The translations under genes were made by a program, and so were the position numbers. Positions 1 to 11,416 of a stretch of DNA of 64,000 bases are shown here, one piece after another. Every line of letters starts with the position of its first letter. Position 1 is the stretch's first letter. The stretch covers positions 1 through 64,000 of the forward strand of contig JAJGQC010000358.1 in assembly GCA_021014325.1 (NCBI GenBank), read 5' to 3'. A model generated the notes under the pieces. It saw only the letters and a program-made list of their open reading frames with translations. It made no database searches and was not told the origin of the DNA. This DNA comes from Plazaster borealis. Lineage: Eukaryota; Echinodermata; Asteroidea; Forcipulatida; Labidiasteridae.

Positions 1-317
1 TTATTTTTTACGGAGGGACGAGGGCATCCCCTCCACCAACACGCAGCTCCATTCAGGACATGCATCCGTCCTCAAGCAAATTATGACAAACTGAACAAAA
101 CACGCCATAAAAGTTTATGTATGGGTACATTAATTTTTAAATTTAAACCTCGCGGCATCTACACCTCTTTTGTTAAAGAACGGGACGGGAACAAATTAAT
201 TCGACTGACAAATAATACAAAACGGGAAAAAACGGGACGAGAAAATAATAAACAGGACAGAACAATTTAACGGGGCTGGGGAAATAATACGGGAAAGGAA
301 AAAAGAAAAGGGACTAA

Positions 318-350
318 TAAATCGTCGCAGTTTTACAAAGCGACGATTTA
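318..350. repeat. Small perfect hairpin, 11-bp arms
   Basis: TAAATCGTCGC (318-328) is the exact reverse complement of GCGACGATTTA (340-350), with an 11-nt loop. It lies inside the short-repeat block; function unknown. Confidence 0.7.
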
Positions 351-550
351 GCCCCGCAGCAAAAAATACAGGTTTTTAGAAAATCGGGTTTGAAGATGAA
401 CTATTTTTCAAACTATTGTTTGGAACACTACTTACTATTTGTTTTTTGAAAGTTTACTATCAAAATAAAGCTGGGTACTTCAATCATTCAAAACTGCCAG
501 GATTTTTCAATTCGCGACTGGTTTGATGAGTAATTAATTCCTAAACACAT

Positions 551-945
551 TTGTCACTTCGTAAAACCCTACAATCAGACCTTCCCGCAGAACGCTGTGT
601 ACAAACCAATGCGTATTTAGGTTTGTCACTTCGTAAAAACCGTAATTAAATGTTTTGTCACTTCGTAAAAACCCAAACGTTAAACCACGCCTATTTTGGC
701 ACCGTGCCCGCGCTATGTAGTTCAATGGACTTCGGTGGCCAATTTTGATTTGTGACTTCGTAAAAACAACACATGAAAAATATATTATTCGTCGGTTATT
801 CTAATTAGTGTAATTACGATAATATTACGTTTTAGGTCCTGAAACTTTGTGAAAATGTTAACAGCATTGCACACATCAATAATTTACCAAAACACGATGT
901 GCTAAATTTGATGATTTTTGACACATTTGTCACTTCATAAAAAGA
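551..945. repeat. Five dispersed copies of TTTGTCACTTCGTAAAA
   Basis: Near-identical copies of TTGTCACTTCGTAAAAAC start at about 551, 623, 655, 749 and 927. The fourth has TGTGACTTC and the fifth has CTTCATAAAA. Spacing is irregular (72, 32, 94 and 178 bp), so this is a motif cluster rather than a regular tandem array. On the minus strand the motif translates as a recurring GFYEVTN peptide, which is a by-product. Confidence 0.75.
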
Positions 946-1135
946 ACGACGAAATGATATGGGACAGGAAAATAATAAACTGAATGGGAAAAAATAAATA
1001 AATAAATAAACGAAACGGGGTACAAACAGGGACAGGGTAATTTGTAATGTGACATCACACTTTGCTTAGCAATTAAGATTGATACAAAGTTAAGATCAAT
1101 CTTAGTGCTTTGTGAAATCGGAACAGCGCGGAACT

Positions 1136-1173
1136 CTAGCGGGGACCCGCGCGTAGCGCAGGTTTCCCGCTAG
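1136..1173. repeat. Short G+C-rich hairpin
   Basis: CTAGCGGG (1136-1143) pairs with CCCGCTAG (1166-1173) around a GCGCGTAGCGC core that is itself nearly self-complementary. It is an isolated G+C-rich island in an A/T-rich neighbourhood. Confidence 0.55.
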
Positions 1174-2125
1174 TGTAGCAAAAAATGATTTTCCAGTAGC
1201 CGTAATTTTTCTGAAGGTAATTTCATTTAAAACTTTATTGAAGTTTTTGTTTTGACAAAAACAAGGTGTTCGGCATGGACATACCCAATTCCTCTATGCA
1301 GTGCACACATGTAATGTTGTATACTAAGCAGGGAATTGCCCACACTGACAAATTGAGCTAAGGTTGAGGTCAAAATACGCTATATATTTGCTCGTGTAGT
1401 TTTCATTGTGACGCCAGCGAAGATATTTTTGAAAAGTTTAAATATCAAGGGGCATATCCACATGAATGATGTTTAAGTCTTTTTAAATTTCCCTCCAGAC
1501 CTTGTAATAACTCTTTCAGAATATGTTTTACATGAGCGGACTGCGACTGGTAATGCGTTTACTAGTTTAGTGTTTACGCTAACTTGACCTTTTTTGTTTA
1601 GTTCGGTTGTTTCTCATAAAAAAGGGAAGATTTGTATTAGGTCCGATCCACCATTTATTTTAATTCAATTGTTGCAATCTGTTAAGGAAGAGTTTGTTGG
1701 GGAGATGAGACCCTGTGGATCTCCTTTCCAGGTTAAAATTTTCACCCGACCCTTCCTAGCTACGGTACTGATTGTTTAGTATTGACTTTTTCCAATAATA
1801 AAAACCCCCCAAATGTGGCCATGACATGTGACTGCGGGTGGGCACGAAAAACCTTTTTTACACTCGGCCAAAGCCATCATGATCTGTATCCAACAAAAAC
1901 ATCTAATACTCTTTTACATACCTTGCGTATTAATGTACATCTGCAATTTATTAAAGTGAAAGTGAGAATATAGTATAGCCTTTTGTGGAGAGAAACTAAA
2001 TTGTGTTCACCTGTGAATCACTGTTCTCAAAATTGATGTCATCATATCCCTTTCTAGGCTTCTAACAAAAACATCCTATGTACCAGTGCTCCACCAGTGA
2101 CGAACTGTAAGCAAGCATTGTATCT

Positions 2126-2470
2126 GTATGTAATAATAATAATAATAGTGGCTTCTTATATAGCGCACATATCCATCACTCAGTGACGCTCAAGACGCTT
2201 CAACATTCAGTATTTTCCTGCAAGGTATTGTTGAGCTACGTTTCTGAAGTATGAGACCTACATGTACTCCTTTACATAGCACCATGTAATGGTTTACAGG
2301 GTGCTGTGGCGCAGTATGCTGCCGATCAAATCAGGAACACCGGGGCGAACCCCTTCTCTTTACGATAAGTGCACTGGGTTCTTTTACGTGCCTTGCACAA
2401 CACACGTGCATACGATACCTATCCACATTCACTTTCACACAATATCCCAATTGCATTTCAGTGAAGTCAT
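2126..2470 (+). repeat. Dispersed invertebrate repeat (SINE-like), degenerate
   Basis: A TAA-rich start is followed by a TTATATAGCGCACATATCC-like box, a 'CACTCAGTGACGCTCAAGACG' style box, and then an ACCGGGGCGAACCCC / ACTGGGTTCTTTTACGTGC section. I recognise this pattern from memory as a dispersed repeat common in marine invertebrate genomes. Related but more decayed material occurs near 21420-21700. No coding capacity is visible. Confidence 0.4.
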
Positions 2471-3656
2471 TATGGTTAAAACGGTCCCGTTCAAACGTCT
2501 TAGTTCTATTTTTGCTTGGCCTATATGTATAATAAGTCTAGGTGTTTCAGATGATATAAAGGTCACTAATGGTTCTTGAGATATGAATTTGTGAAACAGT
2601 AAAATTCAACTTCCGGCAATGACCAGAAGTGAAGGTCAAATCGATTCACAATCTGTGACAAATTTTGTCACTTTGTTGCAGATGATGTAAAATAATGAGT
2701 GCTCTTCTTATTGATGTTGAGATGTGATTTAAAAATATATAGATACTTCATCTTCAAGTTTTGACCGGAAGTTAAGGTCATATTGGGTCAAACCAAATCT
2801 TTGTTTTCCAAAATAAGTCAAGCACTTCTAGATAATTAAACAATCTTGAATATAGGCCTACCACATGTGGTTTATTAGATATGACTTTTTTTGACATGAC
2901 TTTTTTGACAGCTTTGATTCTAATGACGAAATGATGATCTATAGATATTGTACTTTTTGAGATAGTGAAAGAATGTTTATTTTGACCTGCAGTAATTTTC
3001 CACAGTGATATACATGTAGTGATTATGTTATTGATTTTAGTTTTGTTATTTTTGTATTTCAAAGAATGTTTCATCCGTTAAAACCATGTTCAAATTCTCT
3101 GCCACTTTGGCTTCAGAGCTCAAAACAAGGCTGGGGAATACTTGTTTCCCTTTAAAGCCATATCCGAATTGGCGGCTATGGCTATGGCTGTGACTGTTAC
3201 TGAGGGTGTTACTAAGGGCATCCTATACTTCAATGCATGATGACAGAGCGATCCAGCTGTAGCCATAATCTTAGCTGCCAAATCAGACACGGCCTAACTA
3301 TCGGTTTTGCCAAAAAGACACGGTCAAATTTGGGTCATGTCAGTTTAATTTTTTTGAAGCCTATCAAGACCTTTGATGTGACTTTATAGATGATGAAAAT
3401 AGCTTATGCAGTTCAAGAGTTAGATTTTTTCAAATAATAAACTTTGATTTAATATAATGACGTCATCCATGAGGTCATTATCCCGAACAAAACTTGCAGT
3501 TTTATTTACACACTAAGGTCTGAGTACACAGTAACTTGTTTTGGCCGAACACCAAATGATTTGAAACTCAAATACGTTATTTAAAACAAGATGTAAACTA
3601 CAGAGGCTCAAGAAATTGTTATCCATGACTAAATAATTATGATTTGTGTTTAACAG

Positions 3657-3713
3657 GGGGCAAAAAATGACATTCATTCATCAAACAGTAACCAAAGAGC
3701 AACCAAGAGGAAA
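3657..3713 (+). CDS. SART3: SART3 exon a (linker upstream of RRM1)
   Basis: Flanked by TTTAACAG and GTAAGT. It gives 19 codons in phase 0, a hydrophilic Asn/Ser-rich peptide ending ATKRK that joins in frame to the next exon. The call rests on splice signals and frame rather than on strong similarity. Confidence 0.55.
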
Positions 3714-6700
3714 GTAAGTGAAATTATATTTTCCAGTTGTTCCATGAATTTATTATTTTGATTTGATTCTGTGAAATGACCCCTAAGTATATGTTCAACT
3801 TGTCCAGCCAACCGTCTTTTGTGAAAGCACCAAAAAATGTCTAGGTGTGCGTTCTAGTTACATTTTATAACTACATCTACAAGGGCATGTGCATTATATA
3901 ACAACAGCCAATAATCAAGTACAAATGTACACGCATTTGATTTTAACCACTTTGGGTCAGTATTGAGAAAAATAGGCCAGTCAAGAAAAAATTAGTGGAT
4001 ATTCACGTCATCAGAACTGAAGAGCCTCTCAGTAGTGCTGCTGCTGGGCTGGAAATTATTATTTCTTGCTTTCAACATCAATGATATCACAATGTAGTTA
4101 CTCTCTTACAAAAGTTCTTTGGTACTCATTTATGCAAGCAGCCTTACCAATAGATCATTTCTTTAACCATTTCCCCCCACGTTTGCTTGTATTACATGAC
4201 AGGCACTAGGGATCAGTATGTGTACATTTAGTGTACAAGGTTAAAAATGGAATGGCAACCAGCTGTTCACTTTGCTTGGATTCTTTACATGAATTATATG
4301 TCGGACAATGATGAGGTTTAATAACATTGTGACAAAACTTTGAATAACTTTTTAAATTGAAGCTGGTGAAAACACACTATGGTGTTGATGTACATGCTCT
4401 TTTCAACAAGGTATTTTATTTGATTTAAAATCAACTTGATGAACATTAATAACACTTACAGAATCCTTAAAAAATACAGTGAATAAATACTTCAATATTA
4501 AGGGTAGATTACAAACTCCTGAAATCAGTATTTGAATAGATTAGTTGAGATTCCTCTTTGGATAATCTTATTCTTTGACATTTTGATAAAGTCAATAGTG
4601 AAGTGGTTTGCCCTTAACCGTGTTTACCCCGGAGGTCAAGAAATTCAAACAATTGCTGTCAGGATTTCTCATGTAATGTAAGTCAAGTCTTATTCCTGTA
4701 TCTATCTTCACAGTATCCTGAGGAGAAACCTGAGAAAAGAGTAATCTCTGTCACTGATTTTGAGAAGCCTAAGAATGGCGATGAATGTGTTTTCAAGATA
4801 CCTCAGTCTCCTTCTGCATCCTCAATATCATCATCACCCATGTATGCACAACGAGACTCTGATTTAGAATCTCCAGCAGCCAAGAAGACTAAACGTAAGG
4901 GTAAATTGCCATCAGAAGAAAGGGTTGAGATGTAAGGGATTTAAGGAACAGATTGGAATATGGTTGAGATACATGTTAGGAATATGAAGGTGGTAAGATA
5001 GAAATAGAATGTAGCTAAGTTAAGGGATGAGATATGGGCAAGATGCGGGATTGTGGGTATAAAAATAACCAATGAAGAAACACATATCGATTTATTGCAG
5101 TTATAAGATGTTGTTTATACGTGTACTGTATTGAAATTCTGTATTTGTTGTATGATACCCTTTGTGCAAACTTATGATTGGTATTTGCTTCCAAAACCCT
5201 GGTTCTTCAAAGGAAATCCAATAAGACGAATGAAGAAAAAGCATCTTGAAATTAATTTGTAAAAAATGTTTGTATTATTAGCTGATGATGAAACATTTCC
5301 AGAGGGGAAGGCTCAGACACGATACAGATATCCAGCCAAGGAAAAGTTCTTCCATGACTCGAGTAGAGACCATCGAACAGTATTTGTCAAGAACCTCAGC
5401 TACAATATCACAGGATCAGAGATCAAAGCTGCTTTCTCCAAGGTTTGTACTCTTATAAATTGATCATTAGTTTAAACATTAGTACTGATTGTTGACAAAT
5501 AACTGATTTCTGTTCGTTGACATTTGACAATTGATCATTGTTTGTTAAAGGCATCGTACACGTTTGGTAATTGTCAAAGACCAGTGTTCTCACTTGGTGT
5601 ATCCCAACATATGCATAAAATAACAAGCCTGTGAAAATTTGGGCTTAATTGGTCATCGAAGTTGCAAGAAAATGACGAAAGAAAAAACACCCTTGTTGTA
5701 CAAATTTGTGTGCTTTCAGTTAGGAATAAAAGACTTCTAGCTAGAAGTCTTTTATTATTTTAGTGAAAAATTACCTCTTTCTCAAAAACTACGTTACTTT
5801 AGAGGGAGTCGTTTCTCACAATGTTTTATACTATCAACAGCTCTCCGTTGCTCGTTACCAAGTAAGTTTTTATGCTAAAAGATATTTTGAGTAATTACCA
5901 AACGTGTACGATGCCTTTAATAGATGATGGATTATTGGCATTTGAATAAAGCTTAACATTTTGGTATATATACACATTTTATGGTGACCAAAAACAGGAG
6001 AGTTTTGAGGTCGCACCGAGGAAATATTAGAAAGAGTTGTTATGCCTTGGGAAAATAAGTTGTGCACCTAGTTCATTAAAATGTTTGTTCCCTTGTTTGT
6101 GTTTACAGTGTGGCAGCATAACAGACATTCGTATTGCAGAAAACAACAAGCATCAGTTCAAAGGGTTCTGCTATGTGGAGTTTGAGGATCAGGTGAGTGT
6201 ATGTTACAAACAACAAACAAACACCCCCAAACCCCCCCCAAAAAACAACAACAAAAAAAACCAACAAAAAACAACAACAAAAAAACCCAAAACCCCCAAA
6301 AAACAAAAACAATAACAAAAACTCATAATGAATCAAATGCACATGGCAAGTGATAAAACCTACTAATAATTATCATCACCAAAACCCCCCTCACTTTGAT
6401 TGCAACCCAACATTGTATTTTAAACATAGATCTTTGAGTGGCTTAAATGCTGATATCAGAATCCCTGTTTTGATTACAGCCAAATACTGTGTATGCCCAT
6501 GATGCAGTTCATTGTTAAACTTTCTGCTGGTTCCAAAGCATTTATACACAATAACTAACAAATCAGGTACACAGTGTGATTGCTTGTCTTATTTTCTCAT
6601 CTTACAGTCATCAGCAGAGAAGGCCTTAGAAATGGACAATTGTAAACTTAAAGGCAGACCAATGTATATTGATTGGTCAGAGGATAGGACAAAAACTACT

Positions 6701-9700
6701 ACCAAGCGCCAATTCAAGGTACATGCAGATCAGTAATGGATCGAAAGTAATGGATTGATAATTATCAAAAACATAAATGATAACTTTCAAATTGAAAGTG
6801 GGCTGATTATAAATTTCATACCAGCACGTATCACCCAGAGAAATACCTGACAAGACGTCAACTTTTTAGCTAAACGGATCACCTACATGTAATTTTATGA
6901 ATTTACTCAGGTTGTTGGTACATTGTATGGCATGTTTATAGTAATTTTGATAATGGACATACTGTATGCATTTACTCTTCAAAAAATCACTGGTCCACAG
7001 TTAACACTTCTTGCTCAAGTTTCTTGCAATCACTTGCATTTTTTGAGTATTTTTAATTGACAGTTTATACAGCATACAGTATATCTTTTACTTAAATATT
7101 AAGAGAAGTATTTAGCATCAAGTCCTTGGTCAATTCCATGGTATCTCTGCACTTTTTTTCTGTTATTAGTATGATACAAAATTGGAGAAAACTAAGCTTT
7201 TTGTGTGTGGGTTGCCAAGGTCTGCTACCAGTGAGACGTTATTGGAAATCTTCAAAAAGGTAAAAATGTTCTATTCGTTTGTTTGTTAGTTTGTTTGATT
7301 GTTTTTTCGTCAAGAAAATTACATTTGAAGATGCCGAGTTAACAATTGCTTATTTAGAAAGATGCATTCGGAAACCCCCCCACAAAAACACATTATTAAA
7401 TGTGCACAAAGCCTCTGGTAAAACATACAATTTTTCACAGGTGGTTTGTATGTGTTTGATGAAAAATGGTGGATGGGAATTTATTTTCCCCACCCAAAGA
7501 AAAACAAAAAACCCATCAAACAAACAAACAAAGACAAATAAAGTTCATGCATTTTCTTATAATAACAAAACTGTAAACATGTACTTGTAGTGTTAATCAA
7601 TGTACAGCTTTTGAAATAGTTGAAATAAGTGGGGGATCATCTTAAATCTTACTAAGCTGTGAACTTTGAAACACTCAACAGTATGGAGAAATGCTTGTAA
7701 CTGAACCATACAGCATTCCCAACCGGGAAATACTTTGAACATTGGCATTATCCATGTGTGTGACACTGAATGAGAGAGTAAACAAGAGAGATGATGTATT
7801 CTGCAAATTTATTTTTCTTATACAGTATGGAACAGTGATGGATGTCAGGATTGTAACCTATCGAAGCGGCATCTCCAAAGGTCTTGCATTTGTGGAATTT
7901 GAAAAAGAGGTATGAAAATGCAGTGAGCCATAGTTCCTTAGCATACTAAAAGCATTGGGTTGCATTCTTGAAACTCCTACATGTAATGTACCATGGTACC
8001 TTGCTAATAGAGTAAACAATTTCTTAGTGGCATTCCTTTGTGTATATCTAAGATCCCAAATCTGCAGCCTTGTCACCCAAAGGTGATGCTTGATGGCAGC
8101 ACAAAACACTACTATTACTTTGAGGGTACCACACTTACACATGCCATTTTGCATTTGGAACTTTACAATAAAGGCCACACCAGCAAAAACAAGCTCATTT
8201 ACCATGGTCTGTTTGAAGCCTCTGTATGTGTATATTTTTGTATGTTAAAAAGATGGGATGTTTGAACATGCACACTGTACAAATATTACAACTTCTTCCC
8301 TATCTTGGGTCAGGTTTTTGAAAATAATGTATTTGTATTCAGAAGAGAGCCTGTGACCTACATGTACATAAACTAGAGAACCTCAGCATCCCATCCAATA
8401 AAACCCCCAATGTTATTTGGTACTGATGCTATTTGATTTTGATCTTTGTGTGTTGTAAGAGTGATGCATCACGAGCTGTTTTTGGAGAGGATAACACAGT
8501 TCTAGATGAGCACACCATAAATGTTGCAATCAGTAATCCACCTAAGAGAAATCCTAAGAAGGAATTGCTTGCTAAGCCATCAGAAAGCAAGACATGTCAT
8601 ACTGACCCAACACCAGAGAATAAAAAGGCTGCCCATATGTTTGAAGATAAAAGTGATCATTTTGAGAAACTGCAAAAGGAGTCATTGCATCCTGAACTAA
8701 CACAAAATGAGACATTTCCTCCTGATAAAATGCAAGATGAGACATCCATTCCTACACCAACTCAAGATGAAGCAAAATCTACCAGATCAACTCGAGATAC
8801 TGATCCGAGTAGAACCAAGGAGACAAAGAAGGGTTATCCCAAATCCTTAGGGGCAAAGTAAGTGGCGCATTATTCTTCATACAGCTTCCTCTTTCCTGTA
8901 AAAAATGTTCTTTATTCCCTATTTCTGTCGGTTGCATTATACCTGTTCGTTTATGGAGTTAAATAGATATACTTGCTTCAATGTTCTTTTGTCTTTGCCT
9001 TTTTGACCCTCTCCATTCCATAACTTAATACTCTGAAGTCCCAAATTAAAAAATTATTCCAATATTCCCCATACCTAACATGTTTCTATTGCCATTCCAA
9101 GACAGACTAGGCAGTGTGAGAAACAAAGTCAGTCTGAAAATATAATAGAGTCTGAAGCCTTCTTTAGTTCCACTTTGATTTATTTACACAAAATTCCACA
9201 GGCCAACAGGCTTATTATTTACAATCCACTTACTAAAATAAAATGAAGCAATTCTCTACTACTATTTGGGTTCAACACCCCTCCTGTTATAATTTACTGG
9301 GTTCGATACCCCTCTTCTTATAAGTACTCAACCAGGCTACTTTTACTGGGTCCAACACCCCTCTACGCAACCAGGCACACTAAGTCTTAAAGGTATCGTA
9401 CACGTTTGGTAATGACTCAAAACAAATAGTAGCATAAAAACTTACTTGGCAACAAGCAACGGAGAGATGTTGAAAGTATAAAACATTGTAGGAAACGACT
9501 CTCTCTGAAGTAACGTAGTTTTTGAGAAAGAGGTAATTTCTCACTAAAATAATAAAAACTTCTTGCAAGAAGTTTTTATTCCTATCTGAAAGCACACAAA
9601 TTTGTACAACAAGGGTGTTTTTTCTTTCATCATTTTCTTGCAACTTCGATGACCAATTGAGCCCAAATTTTCACAGGCTTGTTATTTTATGCATATGTTG

Positions 9701-11179
9701 GGATACACCAAGTGAGAACACTGGTCTTTGACAATTTCCAAACGTGTTCAGTGCCTTTAAAAACCATTACTCATGATTGTAAACCCACCACCACCTAAAT
9801 ACTTTATGCTTCGTCATGTCCTTGGACAGTCAACTCTCTGGGAATACCTCATGGTGTACGTCAAAGGTTCTTGGTGTACCATTGTTGTGTCCCTCATCCT
9901 CATCTTCAGTCTCATTAGTAGTGTACTCTCATCTAGCCACGGAGTTGTCTCACTCCCATATTTTAATACAGGATATCCAGTAAAAACCCTTCCCAGAAGG
10001 GCATCTGAAATCAATTATAAAAATTCCAAAACATCCTTGTTTTGTGCTCAAACTTGCACACTGGTAGCCTATAACAAAATAATTATTCATTGGGAGACAT
10101 TGCATCTGAATATAAACTTGTTAGAACTTTAAAGTGGGTTTTAAATCAAAAATGCATAAACATTTCATCAACATACTTTCGGGACCAAATTATATGTACA
10201 ATTTCTTTTACATCTCTAAACATCTTGTTGAATGATAAAACTAAAGTCAGCTTGTGGCTCTTGTGAAAATTATATAATAAAATATATTAACTTACGGGTT
10301 TGCAGTTCAGTGTCTCGCATTGCCTTCGATCACTGGTCCAAAGTCACATATATGGTAGCCTCAATGCTCCAAAGTTTCGCTAAGTTTAGTGTGACAAATC
10401 CCCAAAGGAATATTTCCTGAGCCAATTGCTCTAACATTAAAACATTCAAGTTGACTTGTATAGAAAAAACCACAGTGGCAATCGTAGATCATACAGGCAG
10501 CGAGTGAGTTGGTCAATAAACCTTCCCTCTCCTTCCACTCATTCACACTTCACTACACACTCAGACAAAAGACCACACCCAATTCCAGACATTCTTACTC
10601 TCTGGGTTAATGTATTCGCAAAAGGTGCTCATGCATTCGCAAAAGGTGCTCATGCATATTTGCAAGATCCCACAAACTGATGAATATTCAAATTCCTATT
10701 TACATGATTATTCACACAAACCAAAACTGGGGGAGGATACTCATGGCTATGTACACAACTTGAATCTGACAGGCAGTTTGGCTAGCATGTGGCCTAAATC
10801 CTCCAATATCCTCTTCTCCTATGTCACTCTACATCAAATTGTTCAGCAACGGTCCTTCTGAATCCTATACTTTGGTATTGGATGTAGAAAGAATTGGGAC
10901 TGTAAGGAATAGTGTTCTTTCACTCTCCCAATGTGGTTTCAATTTTGTAAGCAATTATATATAAAAAGTGAACTCAACTTGACAGTGATCCTATTTTTAT
11001 TGCTGTTATTTGTCACATTAACTTATTCAATGCAATAAGAAATTAATTTTGTTTAGTTTTTTTTAATGTGTTTTCTGTTTTTGTTTATCAGAGGTGTGGA
11101 TGGACCCAGAGGTAAAGGCCGAACACAACTGTCATTTGTACCGAGAGCACTGAATCGGAAAGCTTCAAAAAAGGAATAG
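3657..11179 (+). CDS. SART3: SART3, U4/U6 snRNP recycling factor (3' part, nine exons)
   Basis: Exons 3657-3713, 4714-4894, 5282-5442, 6109-6192, 6608-6718, 7170-7259, 7826-7909, 8460-8857 and 11092-11179 join in frame (1254 nt, 417 codons plus TAG at 11177). They give a basic linker with KRK and AAKKTKR clusters (possible NLS), RRM1 (RNP2 VFVKNL, RNP1 KGFCYVEF), RRM2 (RNP2 LFVCGL, RNP1 KGLAFVEF), a long acidic Ser/Thr-rich tail, and a basic end with VPRALNRK matching the LPRALQR motif of human SART3. SART3 binds U6 through its RRMs and promotes U4/U6 reassembly in nucleus and Cajal bodies; its HAT repeats bind USP4/USP15. The HAT exons are absent and must lie left of the window. The final decapeptide that contacts LSm proteins in other species is not seen. 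It converges with SMPD4. Confidence 0.88.
4714..4894 (+). CDS. SART3: SART3 exon b (basic/Ser-rich linker)
   Basis: Acceptor CTTCACAG, donor AAAC|GTAAGG. It encodes YPEEKPEKRVISV through a Ser-rich stretch to SPAAKKTK, with basic clusters consistent with the nuclear localisation region between the HAT and RRM domains. It ends in phase 1, matching the next exon. Confidence 0.75.
5282..5442 (+). CDS. SART3: SART3 exon c (start of RRM1)
   Basis: Acceptor ATTATTAG, donor AAG|GTTTGT. It ends with RTVFVKNLSYNITGSEIKAA, the beta1 strand (RNP2) and helix 1 of RRM1. Confidence 0.88.
5545..5920. mobile_element. MITE copy 1 (TTAA-ended, ~376 bp) in SART3 intron
   Basis: The ends are TTAAAGGCATCGTACACGTT and its reverse complement, with AATTACCAAACGTGTACGATG running into CCTTTAA at 5920. 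The centre has a fully self-complementary ACTTCTAGCTAGAAGT. No coding capacity, so it is a non-autonomous DNA element. Copies at 9387-9760, 11992-12366 and (divergent) 20971-21310 share ends and interior. Confidence 0.88.
6109..6192 (+). CDS. SART3: SART3 exon d (RRM1 core)
   Basis: Acceptor TGTTTACAG, donor CAG|GTGAGT. It encodes CGSITDIRIAE through KGFCYVEFEDQ, which includes RNP1. Intron length and phase 0 parallel exon g of RRM2. Confidence 0.9.
6208..6320. repeat. A/C-only low-complexity tract
   Basis: About 110 bp almost without G or T, made of CAAA, AACA and C-run words, starts about 15 bp after the donor of the RRM1 core exon. The complementary strand is G/T-only with G runs (one of eight Gs), so G-rich structures are possible in the antisense strand. 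Confidence 0.8.
6608..6718 (+). CDS. SART3: SART3 exon e (end of RRM1)
   Basis: Acceptor CATCTTACAG, donor AAG|GTACAT. It encodes SSAEKALEMDNCKLKGRPMY and then a charged inter-RRM linker. Confidence 0.88.
7170..7259 (+). CDS. SART3: SART3 exon f (start of RRM2)
   Basis: Acceptor TTATTAG, donor AAG|GTAAAA. It contains TKLFVCGLPRSATSETLLEI, the RNP2 and helix 1 of RRM2. Confidence 0.9.
7826..7909 (+). CDS. SART3: SART3 exon g (RRM2 core)
   Basis: Acceptor TATACAG, donor GAG|GTATGA. It encodes YGTVMDVRIVTYRSGISKG followed by LAFVEFEKE (RNP1). Confidence 0.9.
8460..8857 (+). CDS. SART3: SART3 exon h (end of RRM2 and long acidic tail)
   Basis: Acceptor TGTTGTAAG, donor GCAAA|GTAAGT, ending in phase 2. 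The first ~35 residues finish RRM2 (SDASRAVFGEDNTVLDEH). The rest is a hydrophilic tail with imperfect PxxTQNETFP / PDKMQDETSIP / TPTQDEAKS units. The tail is much longer than I recall for the vertebrate RRM2-to-C-terminus linker. Confidence 0.85.
9387..9760. mobile_element. MITE copy 2 (inverted relative to copy 1) in last SART3 intron
   Basis: Same family as the 5545-5920 element, in the opposite orientation: TTAAAGGTATCGTACACGTT at the left end and GTGCCTTTAA at the right. The central palindrome has changed to ACTTCTTGCAAGAAGT but is still self-complementary. Confidence 0.87.
10614..10655. repeat. Perfect tandem duplication of a 21-bp word
   Basis: ATTCGCAAAAGGTGCTCATGC occurs twice back to back (10614-10634 and 10635-10655) in the last SART3 intron. 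Exact identity suggests a recent event. Confidence 0.85.
11092..11179 (+). CDS. SART3: SART3 terminal coding exon i
   Basis: Acceptor TTTATCAG after a T-rich tract. AA from exon h plus A completes a Lys codon; GVDGPRGKGRTQLSFVPRAL then leads to a stop TAG at 11177-11179. An internal AGAG|GTAAAG at about 11110 resembles a donor, but reading through it preserves the conserved PRAL motif. Confidence 0.85.
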
Positions 11180-11410
11180 AAAGAGCATTCTTCAACAGTT
11201 GATTTGTTAACTAAACGTACATGTACTATATTAACCATCTTCTATATGGATCCATACTGCCATAGAAGTATCTGTTTTAGTACATGCATACTGTGTTTAT
11301 TACCAGAAAGTTGTGGAAACTATTGCTTAACAAATTAAGACCGGGAACCAGCCACAACTTTAATGATCAATTCATTACATGGCTTTTTGGCTGTAAGGAA
11401 ACTCAGGCTT

Positions 11411-11416
11411 AATAAA
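11411..11416 (+). promoter_or_regulatory. Candidate poly(A) signal for SART3
   Basis: AATAAA, 232 nt after the SART3 stop codon, is the first canonical hexamer downstream. Position is the only support. Confidence 0.35.

Larger units (their letters stand above)
160..1050. repeat. Block of short imperfect repeats (GGGAC / AAATAATAAA words)
   Basis: Words of the type ACGGGAC-AGGAAAATAATAAA recur around 180-310 and again around 955-1045, for example near 225-252 and 958-982, flanking a more complex middle section. The middle holds five copies of a TTTGTCACTTCGTAAAA motif. The arrangement looks like a composite dispersed repeat with related ends, but no transposase or clear terminal repeat is visible. 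Confidence 0.45.
1..3656. other. Non-coding left flank (upstream intron of SART3 or intergenic)
   Basis: No exon with similarity to SART3 HAT repeats or to any other protein could be recognised here on either strand; the longest open frames are under 100 codons and low in information. The stretch holds a short-motif repeat block (about 160-1050), small hairpins and a dispersed repeat (2126-2470). Because the next exon (3657) is an internal SART3 exon in phase 0, at least part of this stretch is probably SART3 intron. That is inference. Confidence 0.5.

Noticed and set aside
2289..2579. 96-codon open frame at 2289-2579
   Set aside because: It coincides with the dispersed repeat at 2126-2470 and has no domain.
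9773..10132. 119-codon plus-strand open frame in the last SART3 intron, with one hydrophobic stretch
   Set aside because: It lies wholly within an intron, has no family resemblance and overlaps an open frame on the other strand; chance or decayed repeat is simpler.
11104..11116. AGAG|GTAAAG as the donor of a shorter SART3 exon
   Set aside because: Reading through it gives the conserved PRAL motif in frame; using it would remove that motif and no matching downstream exon was found.
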